In this document: positions 9,252-52,516 of the stretch, in pieces | How positions within the stretch are numbered: position 1 is the stretch's first letter | Layout of the letters: the number at the start of each line of letters is the position of its first letter | Origin: Clusia tigrina | Lineage: Eukaryota > Arthropoda > Insecta > Diptera > Clusiidae | Direction: 5' to 3' | DNA length: 64,000 nt | Assembly: GCA_920105625.2 (NCBI GenBank) | Contig: OV050033.1 | Coordinates: forward strand, 131,315,821 to 131,379,820 | Made by a program: the position numbers and the translations under genes | The notes under the pieces: model-generated | What the model was told of the DNA's origin: nothing | Seen by the model: the letters and a program-made list of their open reading frames with translations, nothing else | Database searches by the model: none

Positions 9252-12101
9252 CTTATCGGTTCAATTTTAGTAAATTAAACGTGAGGAAATTTATCTAAAT
9301 CCTATAATAGGCTGCAATTAAATTACAAATTGTGTGAAATTGAAAGCTCTATGAACTCCTTTCCTCACGCATTCGAACGTGTTAAATTAAAATGTCAGAA
9401 TGTGGCTCTGACGTTTTCAATCACAAAGTTTAGCCACAGTTGCCATATTATTTTTATTATTATAAAAAGTACTTATAAGAAATATATATTTATTTTTTAT
9501 AAAAAAGGTTTCTTATTTAAAAAAAAAATATATATATATATATTAATAAATATAAATAAATAAATATATATTTCTTATTTATAAAAAAATATATATATTT
9601 CTTGAACGACCAACAGGTCTGATAATGAGTATCGCAGAAGTGGCAAGTTTAAATTCTACTCAAAAGGTTTCAAATTGTTTCTTCTTTCCCATTACTTTTC
9701 GAGCCGAAGGCTTTAATTCCTTGTACTTATACTTTAACTCATTTCATACATAATTAAATGGTTTAAGAAGTAATAATAATAATATATTTCTTAATTTTGG
9801 ATGTGAAATTATCAACTAAATAGATAACGTATATATATAAAATTTTAAACAAATATTATTATAAGTTAATTTATGAAATTTAGTTCTTAATTCCTAAAAC
9901 TATTTAAAAGCCTCACGACTTGGCATTTGGGTTGATAGATACTAGCGCATTTTTTACATAATCATCTAATAAGAAATTTAGTGAAAGTAAATTGCTGTTC
10001 AAAAAAATTAATCCTTGAATAAGATTAAGAAAGCGAATCCTACTTCATATATGTTTTCAACTAGGTCCTCAATTTTAAAATTTATGGCTCATGCAAATAT
10101 TATCTATTTTCTTAAAAATTATTTATCAACATTGAAAATCTGGTATTAAAATAAAATAAGTATTCCATATAATATGGCAATATTATGACCATGCTAATAA
10201 TTTTTTATCATATTTGACTACACTCCTTTATATGCTCAAAAGGTTGGCAACGTCGCACATAACGAAATAGATGTGTTGAAAACCACATCGAAAATGGTGG
10301 AGATTTTAATTATTCGAACCAATACAAAATTTATAATTTGTTATAAGTATGCCCCTAAATATCTTAAATTAGTTATATACGACGAGAGAGAGTAAAAAAA
10401 ATATTTTCTTAATTACTCATTTATATAAATAGTTGTTAATGTTAAATAGAATAATGTACTTGATAACAAATTTTATGATGAAAATTCATTACCACTCGCC
10501 TACTGACAGCCATTTTGTTTCGTTTGGTTAATACACACGTAGCTTGGTGATTTTGCAATGTATACTAGTGGTATTCTTCTAACACACGTATTGAGAGTAG
10601 CCGCTCTAACTTTGGAGAGTAAAACAGCTCTACTTTAAATTCAGGAGCGGCGAAAATTGTATATTTGCTTGCTAAAGGGAAAAACGCGCGTCTCGGTCGA
10701 AACGCGTACGTATTGAAAATTGAAAAAAACTGTGGTAAAAAGTGCTTAAACAAAATGCATTTTGTAAAAAATTATTATTTAAATGTACGCAAAAGAGTTT
10801 GCAAGTAATATTAATTAAATTCGCATGAAATCGGAACGTAAAATTTGCATTTAAAGTAGTGAGACTCCGCTGGACACAAGCAGAAACTACGCGAAGGTGA
10901 TACAGAAAAAACGACGAAAGAAATTTCACTCGTAGCTGTGTATGCGTGTGTGTGTGTCGTTGGTGGTGCTGAAGCGGTGCGTGTGCGCCAGCCCGCCGTC
11001 AGCCTTGCATTTCTTTCTATTCTACCATTTCAATGTGATTGTTACTTGCAAATAGAGAATTACAAAAATGCAAATATTTGTTTATATTTTATGAAACTAG
11101 TGTGTGTAAACAACAGATGCGCATTTTTGGAATAATAATAATTTCGTTAATTATGATGCACGGAATAAGTGTTAATAAATATGCTGATTTCATTTGCTAC
11201 ATAATGAAAATTAAAAAATTCATCTATTTTGTTTGCGATTTAAACGACAAAGTCGGATATTAATCATTGTTAACGAAGCGGTTGGCATATATCAAGCGCC
11301 GCTCTTATATCAACGGTAATTTTTATTTTAATTTGTGGTTTATTTAACCAACTTTCTCCCATTTTCATTTTGTCTTTCATAATACTAGTAAAAAACTTAA
11401 TTAAGCTGTTTTATGCTCCTATGTTTTGCAACTTTCGCCTTGATGTGTTTTGCATCTTGCAAATATTTCTTTTGACATTCTGGTTTATTCAATCTTATAG
11501 TTTTTACACTTTTTCTACCCTTTTTTTGCAATATTCGCGCGCGCATTTCAGTCTTTTCTTTAACGTGTGTGTTTAATTGAAGTTAAATTTTGCACAATGT
11601 GAATTAATGAGTTACTTTCACAACTTTGATGTTTTACCTTGATGGCTCATATATTTTTGATCTATTTTTTGTTTTTATTTATTACTTAATTCACAGTTTG
11701 TTTCACACAAAAATTATATACATTAAGTTCGTATGAAAAACATGAAAGATTAAATACCAATAAAAGAAAATGTGTTTTTGACTGCTGCAATACTATATTT
11801 ATATAATTTTTAATTATATTTTGTAATTTAAACTAAATTTTATTAAGTATTTTTTAAAGTTTTTATGTAATAAATAATTATAGAGTAAAAGTAAACTTCA
11901 CATTTTCGAATGTTTCTTAGTTTTCGAAATTTTGTCAAGTAGCAACACTGATTTTACCATGCCAAATGCTGAAGCTATGTTTGTCTCTTTCATACTCACA
12001 CATTATTGTTTTGAATCATCGAACACTTGCACTTTTAATACATTACTCTTTTCTGATATAATTATGGTTGTTAAATGAGTACTTTGTTAATTAGAGTGGG
12101 A

Positions 12102-12109
12102 TATCGATA
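12102..12109. promoter_or_regulatory. DRE motif (TATCGATA)
   Basis: A perfect palindromic TATCGATA, the core of the DREF-binding DRE motif of fly housekeeping promoters. It lies 6.4 kb upstream of the fs(1)h start and may mark a promoter, but a single 8-mer can occur by chance. Confidence 0.3.
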
Positions 12110-15100
12110 ACTTTTTATAATATGATGTCTCATTCTAGCTTAGAGCTGTAGAATTGAAAACCTCCATCTTTATGTCGTCAATAATGATAACGATAATCGA
12201 CTCGCTCATTCGCTTCTACGACGTCCATCAAAGATTGTTCAGGTTTTTTCACCACGTCCGTCGCTCGTTATGTAGTTGGAAGAAAATAAAATTTTTTTCT
12301 TGCAATTTTTTGTGTAGTTCTGATAGAAGTAATTCATAAAATTTATGAAAGTTCTACACGGGAAATGTTGGTAAATGTTTTTATTGTGAAATTTTTTCTT
12401 GAATTTCAAGTGTTAAAATACGAAATTTTTCGTTTGAAAATTTCTCAGTAGAAAAAAGCATGAAAAAATGTCAACTTCCCGTTGTGTGAGTTCGTGGTCG
12501 CCTTGATTTTTATAAGCTGACAAACACGAATCGCCAATCGGTCGGCTACGAAACGAAGCGAACAAAAAGAATAGCCGAACACTGTACTATATAATATATT
12601 GTGTTGGTTGGTTCGGTTCGTCGTTCATATGCGGCCGCAAAGTGCTTATGTGGTGTTGTATAGGAAAATGCAATCTGTTTCAATGCATACAATGTGCCGT
12701 TTAGTGTGATGAACAAAAAAGAAACAAAGAGCAAGAGGTCTCTTTGTTTCGCTCACTCGCAAAATGATAAAGCTACTCTTGATTGAGTAGTATTAAAAAT
12801 ACGGCGAGCAAAAAGCAAAAAATAAAGAACGTAATACAAAAGCAGGCTTGTAATAAAATGTCGTTTTCCTTTGGAAAATTAATATAGAAATTTAGAATAA
12901 TTTTTTAAAGAAACGAATTTATAACCGGAAAAGAATTACACCCAGACGGCGAGATAGACGGACGTGAGAAAATAAATTGAGCTCTGATACACTGAAGAGG
13001 GAATTTTGGTGAAATATACGAAGCGAAAAAAAGTGCACACCGCTGCTGGCTTTCCAAAACCGATATTCAGCTGTTGGTGGGTAGCACACTTTTTTTCTTA
13101 TGATTTTGTTGAACCAATTTTTTTTTTTACTTGATTGAGACCGTCATTGCAATACGAGACCAAAGCATAAAATATACACAATAAACAAAATTTTATTCTT
13201 ATCCAACGAAAAAATTTGATTGCCAATGCAAAAACCATATGATATGAATGCATTATTTTAATTGCAATTATTTAGTGCGAATTTTTATTTATTGTAAATA
13301 TTGTATTTCCCCTATTTTGTGAATAACATCGGCATTTATTGCGTTTACCAAATTCCCATCAAATAGCATAATGACAAGTCAAATTATGAGCAGAGAAATG
13401 TCTTGTGAAATATGTCAACGCCGCAATTTGCATAAAAAATATGTATTTGTGTGTACGTGCGTTTATTCCTCCAGTATAGGCCCCTTTTTCTTTTTTTTTT
13501 ACAACAAAAGTATTCTATACATTACAATTTTGTATTGAATTTACCTTCCCCACCACATGTTTTTTGACTCTTGCCGCAAGTGAATGAGTGGGATAGCTTG
13601 ACGTACGGAATATATATCATATAGTTATTTCACATGAGAAATGCATACACAGTTTTTTCCGATATTGCTTTGTTCCCTTTTTTCTTTATTTGTGCCATTT
13701 CAATGCTGCAATTTGATAATGAAAATTGTTTTGTTGCTGCTGCTGCTGCTTAGATATGTTATATGCACACGAGCAGATTTTACTACTGATAGATATATTA
13801 TGTATGAATGTATGTGATGGTGTGAAATTTTAACAAAATGTCCCCAAATCGTGTTAAATTTAGCAGATAAAAGTGGCTGGAATTATTCAGTATAATTCTA
13901 CCTAAAAATTAAATATGTTCTTTTGTACACTTCTGGGAAGTCCTCGCTTTTATCTGCATTTTTGTGCTCCCATTACTTTACTTATATTTTGCTATGTGTC
14001 TCCTTTTCGACTCTACTTTGCACACAATTTTATATAGGTCACAGAAACAATTCCCTTACCACACATACATACCAATAATGCTTAGCTTGCTATCTTCATT
14101 TCTGCTTTGAACGAACGTAAGAATGCAAAAGGGGTGGGTCTGTGTTTGTTTGCCTCTGTGCACAAGAAATTCTTTGACTTGTTTTTAACTTTGCGCGTTT
14201 TTCGCGGATATTGTTTTTTTCTGTTTGTATATCTACGTAATATCAGACTAGAATTATACAATTTTTGTAAAACTTTATTTCTTAAACATCTATTTGTTAT
14301 TTCATTTTTTTTTTATATTTGTACAATTAGAAAACTAGCTGACTAGTTTTATTATAATTTTTTGTTTTGTCACTGTACAGCTTGGCATACGTTTTGACCT
14401 GGCGTTAGTCGTTGTCATTACTAGCAGCTACCGCCCAACGCCCGTTACCAACAGCTACAAGTAAAATAGTCTACATCATAATTAACACCCAAACCCGACC
14501 CGATCGACCAACCAACCGACCGATGAGTTGCAAAGCCTCTTTCGTCATGCGGTGTTTTTGTTTTGTTTTGCACGCACACATACATACACTCTCACAGTTA
14601 CTTTTGCTTCTCTCGTCCGCCACACTTGTTCATTTGATTTGTCTGTCACACAGTGCGTTTTATTTGCTTTGTACTTTGGAATTTATACGCTATAGGATGG
14701 AGTTGGACCGGGCAGAGCAGAGCAACTATTTTGTTACTGGTGGCGGTCGTGTCGTGTCTGTATATCTGCGTCTGCGTATCGACTTTTATTCGTAATCGTT
14801 TGTTGGACTGCTTGTATGTGCTAAAATGCTGCATTTATCCACTGTCCTTACTTTATGCCCATTCTTTGACAATGGCACTGACAGTGGTTGAAATGAGATA
14901 CAAATTGCGATGTGTGCTTGCTCTTTATTTTAATGCTCTCAAAAATAGAATGAAGTTGCGCTCCTATATGCATACATATTTTTTGCTTTTATTTTCCTAA
15001 CAGTCTCATACATTATTGTTGTTTTTGTTGTTATAAACGAAGTGATAATAGCTCCTTTTATATGAAATGTAAATTAGTTTCGGACATATTTATTTATGGA

Positions 15101-15544
15101 GTTTCAAAAATCAATTTTATTTCCACACATTCCGAGCGAAATTTCCCACTAACTCTCATTTGTGGTTTTGATTGATAGACAGGAGTACCATTATATGAAA
15201 GTATATTTTCAATTCTTGATGGAGTTAATAATGAAAAATCAATACTTCAGATACATAATTAATGAAGGAGAGCGTATGAAGGTATGGGCAATCAAATGAG
15301 TACCAAAAAACAGTAACAAAATATGTATACGAGAGCAACTCCTGTATGGAGTTGTAGAGAAAACACCCGTATGCTGTTTGGTAAATTTGTATAAGCATTT
15401 TAGTGGTCAGTGAGAGAGCTTTCATAGTTTGCCTAGGTTTAGAATTAGTGTTTTAATCAAATAAATTGGTATCTTTATATGGGCAAAAATACTAATTCTT
15501 TGCAAAAACCAACCATACAAAATCGGAATTAGTCGGATAAGTTT

Positions 15545-15625
15545 AAAGTTGCTAAGTTCCAAATTGTTAAGTTCCAAGTTGCTCAGTTCCTAGCTGCTAA
15601 CTTCCAGGTTGCTAAGTCGTTTATT
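15545..15625. repeat. Minisatellite, about 16-bp unit, about 5 copies
   Basis: Imperfect copies of agttccaagttgct(a/c) repeat five times. Seen directly. Confidence 0.75.
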
Positions 15626-15929
15626 TGAACCTCAACATGTTACTATTCGCAATTTCTCATAAGTTCTGTTGTTGTGATCCTAATATTATTACAAATATGG
15701 TTTCATATGTACGAATAACTTATGCAAGCCCAGTTCCTAAAAACTAAATTTAGGAGATCAAACTCAGTAATAATAAGCGAACAAGCCAGGAAAATTAACC
15801 TGCTCAGAATTAAAATTTCGCCTAAGACTAAGAATATACGTAAATAATTGCCTATAATTATGTAGAAAAACTGCAATACTTCAAAACCTTCCTTTTTTCT
15901 TCTGAAAATCTTGAAAAACTTTTCTTTAT

Positions 15930-16190
15930 TATATATGTATAATTATTATATATAATTATATATAATTATTATATATAATTATAATATATAAGTATAATAT
16001 ATAATTACTATATGTAATTATTATTATGTATAATTATTATTATCATGTAAAATTATTATTTAATATTATGACAACATAATTATTATTATGTATAATTTTA
16101 TTAATATTATTTTATATAATTTTATTATTATTTATTATAATTATTATATATTTTTTATTATATAAATATTAGTATTATATATAATTATAA
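15930..16190. repeat. AT-only low-complexity block
   Basis: Almost pure A/T built from tataatta / attatta words, about 260 bp. No gene content. Confidence 0.8.
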
Positions 16191-16354
16191 TGGCCGGAAA
16201 CAGTTTTTGTTTTTTTTCTTTCCTATGTCAATTGTGCGAAAGCAATTTTTATCCAAACAGACCCGCTCTGAGATTACCCACCATCGGTCCATAAGTCATT
16301 TGTGTATTATTTTTATATTAAGAAATTTATCAGAAGTCTGGGCCTACTATTTTG

Positions 16355-16790
16355 TATAAAACCGTCAATATTTATATATATCACCATATTTATATAATCC
16401 CATATTTATATTATCCCATATTTATATTATCCCATATATTATATAACACCGTTAATATATTATGTAACAACATTTATAATTTATATATCTACGCTAATAT
16501 TATATATATAAGTCAGTATTTTACATATAACCTTTATATTTTATATATCCATCTTAATATTTATATATTACTAATCCACATTAATATTTTATACATCACC
16601 ATCCACATTTTATATATCACCGTCCATATTTTATCTATACACTTCATTATTTTAAATATAAGTCAATGTTTTATATATCTACTTTAATATTTTATATATA
16701 CACGTTAATATTTTAAATATCACCGTCCTTATTTTATATATCAGCGTTAACATTGTATTAGTTATTATTTTCTATATAAATGACAATATT
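16355..16790. repeat. Degenerate AT-rich tandem array, units about 18-30 bp
   Basis: Repeating words of the type ccatatttatattat, then cac(cg)ttaatattttatata, over about 430 bp. The open frame at 16352-16687 is an artefact of this periodicity. Confidence 0.65.
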
Positions 16791-17693
16791 TTATGTATCA
16801 CGTCGTTTCATTTCAACGCTGATTTTCCCACAATAATCATCCTAGGGTAGGTTAGTCGACATATTTATGTTAGTTTACCTCTAACATAAACCAATTTTGG
16901 TGTCCTTTTTTGGTAGCTCTCTGAAATTTCGGTTTTACATAGGTTCATTAATATATGCCCCTCAAAATTCGGGGTCTGCAAAATTAGACTACAGTATATT
17001 TTATCTTCAGTAGTTCATTTTCCCTTTTCATACATTTCAGTATATTTTGTTGATTTTCCCTTTTCCACATTTTAGTTATTGACGATTGTTTTGTTGTTTA
17101 TTGTTTTTCCATATTATAATAAACTAATATAAATTTGAAAGTTGAAAGAACAAATGAAATATAAATGAGCCTCGGTGTGAAAAAACAAGGCCGATCAAGT
17201 AAGGGTAACATGCGCTCTCTTTGATACTTTCGCTATTGGCTTCAGGGAGTGAGCTTAAAAATGACTTTGCATTATGTTATAAACAAATTTGCAAATATTA
17301 ACTTATTTTCCTTTTTGAATTAAAATAACGCATCTAATTTAAGCTACGAGTATTATATACAGTTAGGCCGATAGCCCTGGCATATATTTTGTTATAATTT
17401 TAATTATAAGAAAGGTTTAATTATTAATATTATAAAAAAATTATCTCTTTGCCTGCGTTATTGTGATTTTGTTTTGTAATTGCTCTTACTTCATCCATTT
17501 TAAACCAGTGCTGTCTACCAAATCCTTGGACTGTGTTTTTACAGTCTGTTTTTTTTATTTTCTATCATCCCAGCTTATCGTGAAGTAATTTTGTTGTATA
17601 TAATTTATTTACATTTAACTTATTAATTTATCAACTATTATTAATGTGTTTATTTGTATTTTTCTCCCTCTTTCCGTTTTTTTTTTTTTTTAG

Positions 17694-18519
17694 CAACTTT
17701 TATTACTGACGACTTATCCGAATTCCTCGCTTCTTAATTGACCACATTGTGGGAAGGCGTTTTGATCTACTACTTGAAGATCATTTCCGGAGTACTTTTT
17801 TAGTATTCACTTTTCAGTTTGTTTTCAATACAAAAAAAGAACATGTTAATCATTGTTAGATGACTTATTTTCGATATTTGCTGCTCTAAATGTGTGGGTA
17901 AGTTGGAGAGTTCCTAAATAATGTTAATTTGTTATTTGAAACGATAACAAATATAATAATAGAGAATATGTATTAAAATCTTTTAAAATTTTCAGTTTCA
18001 ATTTTGCCATAAAATGCAGTCAACAAATAAAACCAACCAAACTGCACTCAGCCAAGTAATGCAATTGTATAGCGCCACCTATAAACTAATTTATTACCAC
18101 AATTCCAGACTACAGAAAAGGATTTGAAATACTATTCACTATAAACAAACTAAAACGCAAATATCCTTCTTTACAAAGGCAGGAAGAAGAACAAGAAGTA
18201 TAAGAATACACACAAGCCAAAACGTTAACTGAAACGCACACATTTATCAACTGCCGCCGGTGCGTGGTTCGAAGTAAACTAAAAAAAGCTACTAAAAGCC
18301 AGTTAGGCAATTTGTTGTGATTTCAAATTAAAAAAAAGAACCAAGATCAGAAGATTAATCCAAGTATAAACAAACTACACACGTTTTGTACCACCACAAG
18401 AAAACCATATTTACCATCCGCGCATCCATCTGCTGCTATCTATCTATCCTGTTGTAGATAAATTTTGTTCGTTTTTGTATATTTAAAATCAGTCAGCAGT
18501 CGTTGAGATCGTTGCAAAC
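17694..18519 (+). promoter_or_regulatory. Putative fs(1)h 5'UTR exon(s)
   Basis: A strong pyrimidine tract ends in ttttttag at 17693, a plausible acceptor for a 5' noncoding exon. A good donor (gtgtggGTAAGTT, near 17896-17902) and acceptors near 17995 (attttcag) or 18109 (attccag) could remove a short further intron before the start codon. An in-frame TAA at 18484-18486 closes the coding frame upstream. Splice motifs are seen; their use is inferred. Confidence 0.35.
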
Positions 18520-47501
<28,982 letters not shown>

Positions 47502-48771
47502 TAAAATTAAGTGTTGAAAACATAAAATTTAATTTAATTATAAAGTAACAAAGAAAAAAAAAACAGTTGAAATAAATAGATTTTTGTGTGTGAGAAGAAT
47601 TTCAACAATTTTTAATGTGTTTAAATTAAGTATAAAAAAATTTCAAACAAAAACTCTTAAAGATATAGAATAATTAAATGTATGTGGATTTAGGTGTTAA
47701 GCATAAAACAATCAATTATAAATAGTAGTATAAAAAAGAAGATTAAAAAAGTAGTTGGCAATTCCAACAGCAATAATGAAAAGAACAACAACAAGAGCAA
47801 CAACACTAACACCAAATCGAACCGCAGATACGAGAGTGTGGAGTGGACTAATTTTTTGGTTATAACAATCTGTGCTGTAATTCAACACACATACACACAC
47901 ACACACATACATGCATATACTTACACAATTAAAAACAGCAACAAATTAACGGCATATTTCCTTTTTCTAAGAGAAAAACAATTAAAGATAGTTTTAAATT
48001 ACAAAAAAAAGAAAAAAATTAATTATGATTATGTAAAACTTGCAAGAAACTAAGGGAAAAGAAATAAGAACACTTAGAATTTAAGTAACAGGAAGAAACA
48101 CTAAAGAAATTAATTATTATATATAAATGTTATATATAAAAATAAATGTACTACTCTTTATATATTATTATGATTATGATTTTGATAATAATGATGAGCA
48201 GTTTATATGTATTTGTAATAAATTAATAAATGTTATACTAACACACACATACACACACTTCACACACACACTTATATGGCGATAGAACCTTGAAAGTTTT
48301 GCTAATTATTGCATCGTTTTTAATACAATATGGAAGCAAAAAGATTGTTGTATTAATAAAACAAATAAAAGTTGTATGTAAAATTTAATAATAATAAATA
48401 AAATGTAGTAAACAAGCATTACGGCGTATGGAAAGAAGATTAGTTGTATTAATTGATTATTAAAACAGTTTTCGCAAATGAAACGCAATTTTTAAGTAAA
48501 TCCAATAACTAAATAAATACACAAACACCCCCACTCACATATATACACTTACACAAACACATAGTTATATGTAAACTAGAAAAAAATGATCTACAAATGT
48601 TTATGGATGCAGGCAATTTTTTCCAATTAGTGCTATTTAGGGAGGCATATACATACATATATGTACATATATATAGATATATAGTAGTATATACAATTAC
48701 CATCTCTTTCCGTCAGGATTGAACCGTACAACTGAAACACACACACACACACACATACACATACACACACC

Positions 48772-48809
<38 letters not shown>

Positions 48810-49410
48810 ACAACAAAAAGAACAACCCATAAAAACAGTCACATATACCTACACTTTTTACATAATATTGCATGTTTGTATTGAAACTAGATCCAAACAA
48901 GAGTTAAATATTTCTTTTGCTATTAATATTTTGTTATATTTAATTTTATAATAAATATGTTTATTAATATTTTTATTATTATATATTTTTCAATATATTA
49001 TTATATACATTATTATTATTATTATTATCCATCTGTACTATTTCATACACCTATATATATACCTATACTTTATATATAGATATATATATATATATTTATA
49101 TATTTATATATATACAAAATTATAACTTTTTTCTTTACTGTATAATGAACAGTCAACTGTCCATTTCTATATTAGCTATTAATTGTTGTATTTTTGTTAT
49201 ATAAATAAAGTAAAAAAAAAATAAACAAAATAAGATCTAAGCAAGAAAACACCCAAAAAACCCCAGCAAAATGCAAATAATAATTATTATTTTTTAATTT
49301 AATAAAAAAAAGAAAATTTATAAATTTAACTTAACTTAAAAGAAAAATCGCGTAAATTTAGTAATTAAATAAAAACGATAAAAACAATAAAACTTCAAAA
49401 AAATTTAAAA
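47502..49410 (+). other. fs(1)h: fs(1)h 3'UTR (long isoform), end uncertain
   Basis: About 1.9 kb of A-rich sequence downstream of the stop, with (CA)n and (CAA)n runs. AATAAA signals are frequent; late ones are 49204-49209 and about 49388-49393. Base composition changes abruptly after about 49440, suggesting the transcript ends near 49410. Inference from composition and signals. Confidence 0.5.
48735..48810. repeat. (CA)n and (CAA)n microsatellites
   Basis: (CA)n with tacac interruptions, then about 12 CAA units. Lies in the presumed fs(1)h 3'UTR. Confidence 0.9.
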
Positions 49411-49489
49411 ACGTACAAGTGGAATTTTTTATTGCTATTTAATTAGTAGATGACGCTCGAGGGTTATACCGGAGCTCCAGGTACTTGTT

Positions 49490-49725
49490 AGTCAAGGAGA
49501 GGTACACTGGAGCATATGTCTAATTAAGTGCCGGGGTTTTAGAAGGCTGTGTCCGGGGTTTGGAAGTATCAAAGACAGGTACAATGGATTATACGTCATA
49601 GTGCCTGTTTTATGAAGGTTTCAGGGAGAGGACAATGGATTTTATACCCAACGAAGTGCCTGTATTTTGGAGGTTTCAAAGAGAAGTACAATAGATCATA
49701 TGTCTAAGTGCCTGTGTTTTAGACA
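49490..49725. repeat. Tandem repeat, about 65-75-bp unit, about 4 copies
   Basis: Each copy has (a)gagaggtacaatgga, then atatgtctaagtgcctg, then ttttagaaggttt(c), diverged by substitutions and small indels. Confidence 0.8.
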
Positions 49726-52179
49726 CTCCTCTACACAATAATATTCATAATAATAGCCCCTTTGGTAGGTGAGAATGTCCAACTCGATAATAATAGTAGC
49801 AGAAAAGGTCTTTCATTCCTTGAAAATGGCAATTCAGGGGAGACTTGGTGACTTCTCATAGCTGAGATTTCTTGTATCAAACAAAGACTAAAAAGAGGAT
49901 GCAGACTCATTTATTTTATATATTTTTCTTAGGGATGTTTGCCCCCCCACACTTTCTGGATAACCCCCCACACAATGGTATTGAATACTAGATATAACGG
50001 GGTTTTCAAGAAAATAGATTGGTTGCAACAGAACTGTTCTGTTCAAGTTCTCACCTGCGAATCCGCTGATTTACTTCGAGTATAATGACAACTTTCCCAG
50101 CATTATCTTTGGAAAAAATGTAAAAAAATACATTTTGAAGATGTTTTCTCAGGGCTGTCGCTTCATTCCATGCCAGAAAATATTGGTCCAATTGAGGGAT
50201 AAATGCTTGTCTTTTGGTACAAAACTTTAGATCATTTGGCATACTCCTACTATCCGCTTCCTCTCTAGCGTAGTACTAAGTTTCTGTGAAATATATATAT
50301 CCAAGAAAGCGAAGTAATTCTGTAACAGACACAACATTCGTCCAGTCTCTTAGTACAATCTCATAAGTATGGAATATTTCAATATGTCCATGGCGGAATT
50401 TGTTCTTAGTGAGTTGGTAATATCGTTTGAAGAGTCATTCAATTGCAGGGAAATCTGTGCAGCCATATCTTCTTGACCTTCTTGTCTTACTCAAAGATCA
50501 ATTCACTACTTCTCTTTGTTTCAAGTACACAATTTAGGTAGGTAGGTTTCAGAGGCTGCTTTAATAGCACTCCTTCGGCCTGGATTGGCCATGTGACACC
50601 TCATGAGACGTAAGTATCATTTCTTCTCATATGCCAAGCTTACATGTAGGTATGGGAATGCTGAGGTTTGACGTTGAGGGTGGAAACGATTTCGTGGTGC
50701 CTCCTCGGGCGAGTTCGACCGCTTTGCAGTTTCCTGGAATATCCCGAAGATTCGGCTCAGCTATTCATCTTCAATAACACAAAATCAGCCTTAATTAAGG
50801 AAGTCTTAAAAACTTCTATTACTATCTACCACACACACGAAGAATTTCGCCGTATAGGATATCGCTAAACGAAATGTGAAGCTTTGATTCGACAGCCAGT
50901 GATGGTGCTATCCTTTTCGGTGTGTTGGCAAAAGCAGTGTTCATTAGTAAATAGAGGCATGTCTCTCAGCAGGCAGTTTAGTTGCGATTTGTCAGCTGGA
51001 GGGATCAGAGTGCAGTAAAAGAAAAAGTGTAAAATGGAAAAGTTTGTAAACAGTTTTAGTGAGTTGGACTTCCGTCACACAAATGTAAAGTGAATTGCTG
51101 TGAAATTGATGTACGGTTAATTTTGCTGTTAACTTAATTTGAAGTGAATTGCTGTTGAATCAAAGTACTTCAATAAAAGGGACATCACAGAGGTTTTTCT
51201 CTGTGTTTGCCGACCTGTCTTCGCCATATTAAGGTCAGAGGTCCAAGGTATATAACGAAAAAACTTGCTAAAAATTGACTAACGGAGAAACACTCTGGAA
51301 CAATTTGAAGAATTTGGAGATTGGAAATAAAAATGTAACCATTGCAAACCAGTCGTTAGTTTTTTATGGTAATCTGATTTACCAACTGGTTGATGAATTC
51401 AGCTTTAGCACTGTTACCGAGGACGATACTGTGGACACCCGGACGGAACTATGGCACCGTTGGAACCCCGCATAAATGGAATTCTCCCATTAATACTCAC
51501 CGGTGGTAATTTATCAATCTCCCCCTTCTCCCTTCTCACCAAAGGAATCTCTCCTACAGGATCTGCTATCTGTCTGATCAATTTTGGGGACTTGCTGTCG
51601 TCTACTTGACGGGAATTCCTTCTCTATTGAGGGCGGAAAATGCGCGAAATACCTCATTTAACACCAGATCCCCTCAAAAATACAAATGACCAAAAAACCC
51701 ACACTATCTCAAAGAAACCCTTTTCTCTTTCTCTTCCTTTTAAAAATTTTTTATCTTATGAACACCCGCTATAACGATCGTTTCTTAGTTCAATCATCGC
51801 TGCCAAGGCGATCGCTCTGCCGTCCTCACTCACCTGCGTGAACTCAGCCCAAGGTGAGTATGTACTGTATCTTGCACTCATCCTCACTCACTCAAAAACT
51901 TTTCACCACACAAACTTCTACGTGGGAAAACACCGCTCTTCGCTCAGCCTGACCTTTTCGCTGCAAAAGTTGTCTAGTGTGGACCCAAACCCCCGTGTAA
52001 CTCTCCAGACCATTGGCAAATTTTTATACCAGTTTAGTTAGAGCGGCAATCTTCACAGCTGATCATAACAAATTTGGAAAATTGCATGCACACATACAAA
52101 CCATTTCTACACGTACACAATAGTAAATGAATTGATTGAGGGAAGTAATGATGTGGAAACTCGAGTATTTGGACTTGGC

Positions 52180-52440
52180 AACTCCTCTTGTTTTAATCAA
52201 TACACGATTCTCGTTTGGCTCCAAATTCGATTTTCCTGATACTAGATTATTGTTTGGCTCGATATACGATTTTCCGGATACTGTATTCTCGTTTGACTCC
52301 ATACTTTATTTACGTTTGACTTGATTCTTGTTTTACTTTATACTCGATTTTCGTTTCGATTCAATACTCGATTGACTATATTCTCGTTTGCCTCGATTCT
52401 CGTTTCAATCGGTACTCGATACTCGCTACTCGTAGACTCG
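52180..52440. repeat. Degenerate tandem repeat, about 14-28-bp words
   Basis: Repeats of tctcgtttg(a/g)ctc and (t)actcgattttc. They end about 75 bp before the LOA-like insertion. Confidence 0.7.
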
Positions 52441-52516
52441 GTATAGTAACAAATACTGCAAAAGTTGGAGACAATATTTTAACTGTTTAGTGATACTACA
52501 TCAAAATAGATGGCGC

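Larger units (their letters stand above)
9252..17693. other. Long upstream/intergenic region of fs(1)h
   Basis: About 8.4 kb with no supportable coding exon. It should contain the PDAP1 promoter just above 9251 and the fs(1)h promoter(s) plus 5' noncoding exons. Visible features are a short GC-richer patch with (TG)n at 10920-11010, a DRE at 12102-12109, a GC-richer patch at 12480-12720, a (CTG)n run near 13735-13752, an AT-only block at 15930-16190, and small tandem repeats at 15545-15625 and 16355-16790. Several short reading frames here lack any recognisable domain. Confidence 0.5.
49441..52516. other. Intergenic region between fs(1)h and the LOA-like element
   Basis: 3.1 kb. Contains an approximately 65-75-bp tandem repeat (49490-49725), unrecognised moderately complex sequence, a possible LTR-like segment around 50900-51240, and a 28-bp repeat field at 52180-52440. 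No open frame has a recognisable domain. Confidence 0.5.

Noticed and set aside
50051..50242. 63-codon minus-strand frame
   Set aside because: No family recognised and no termini of a mobile element found nearby.
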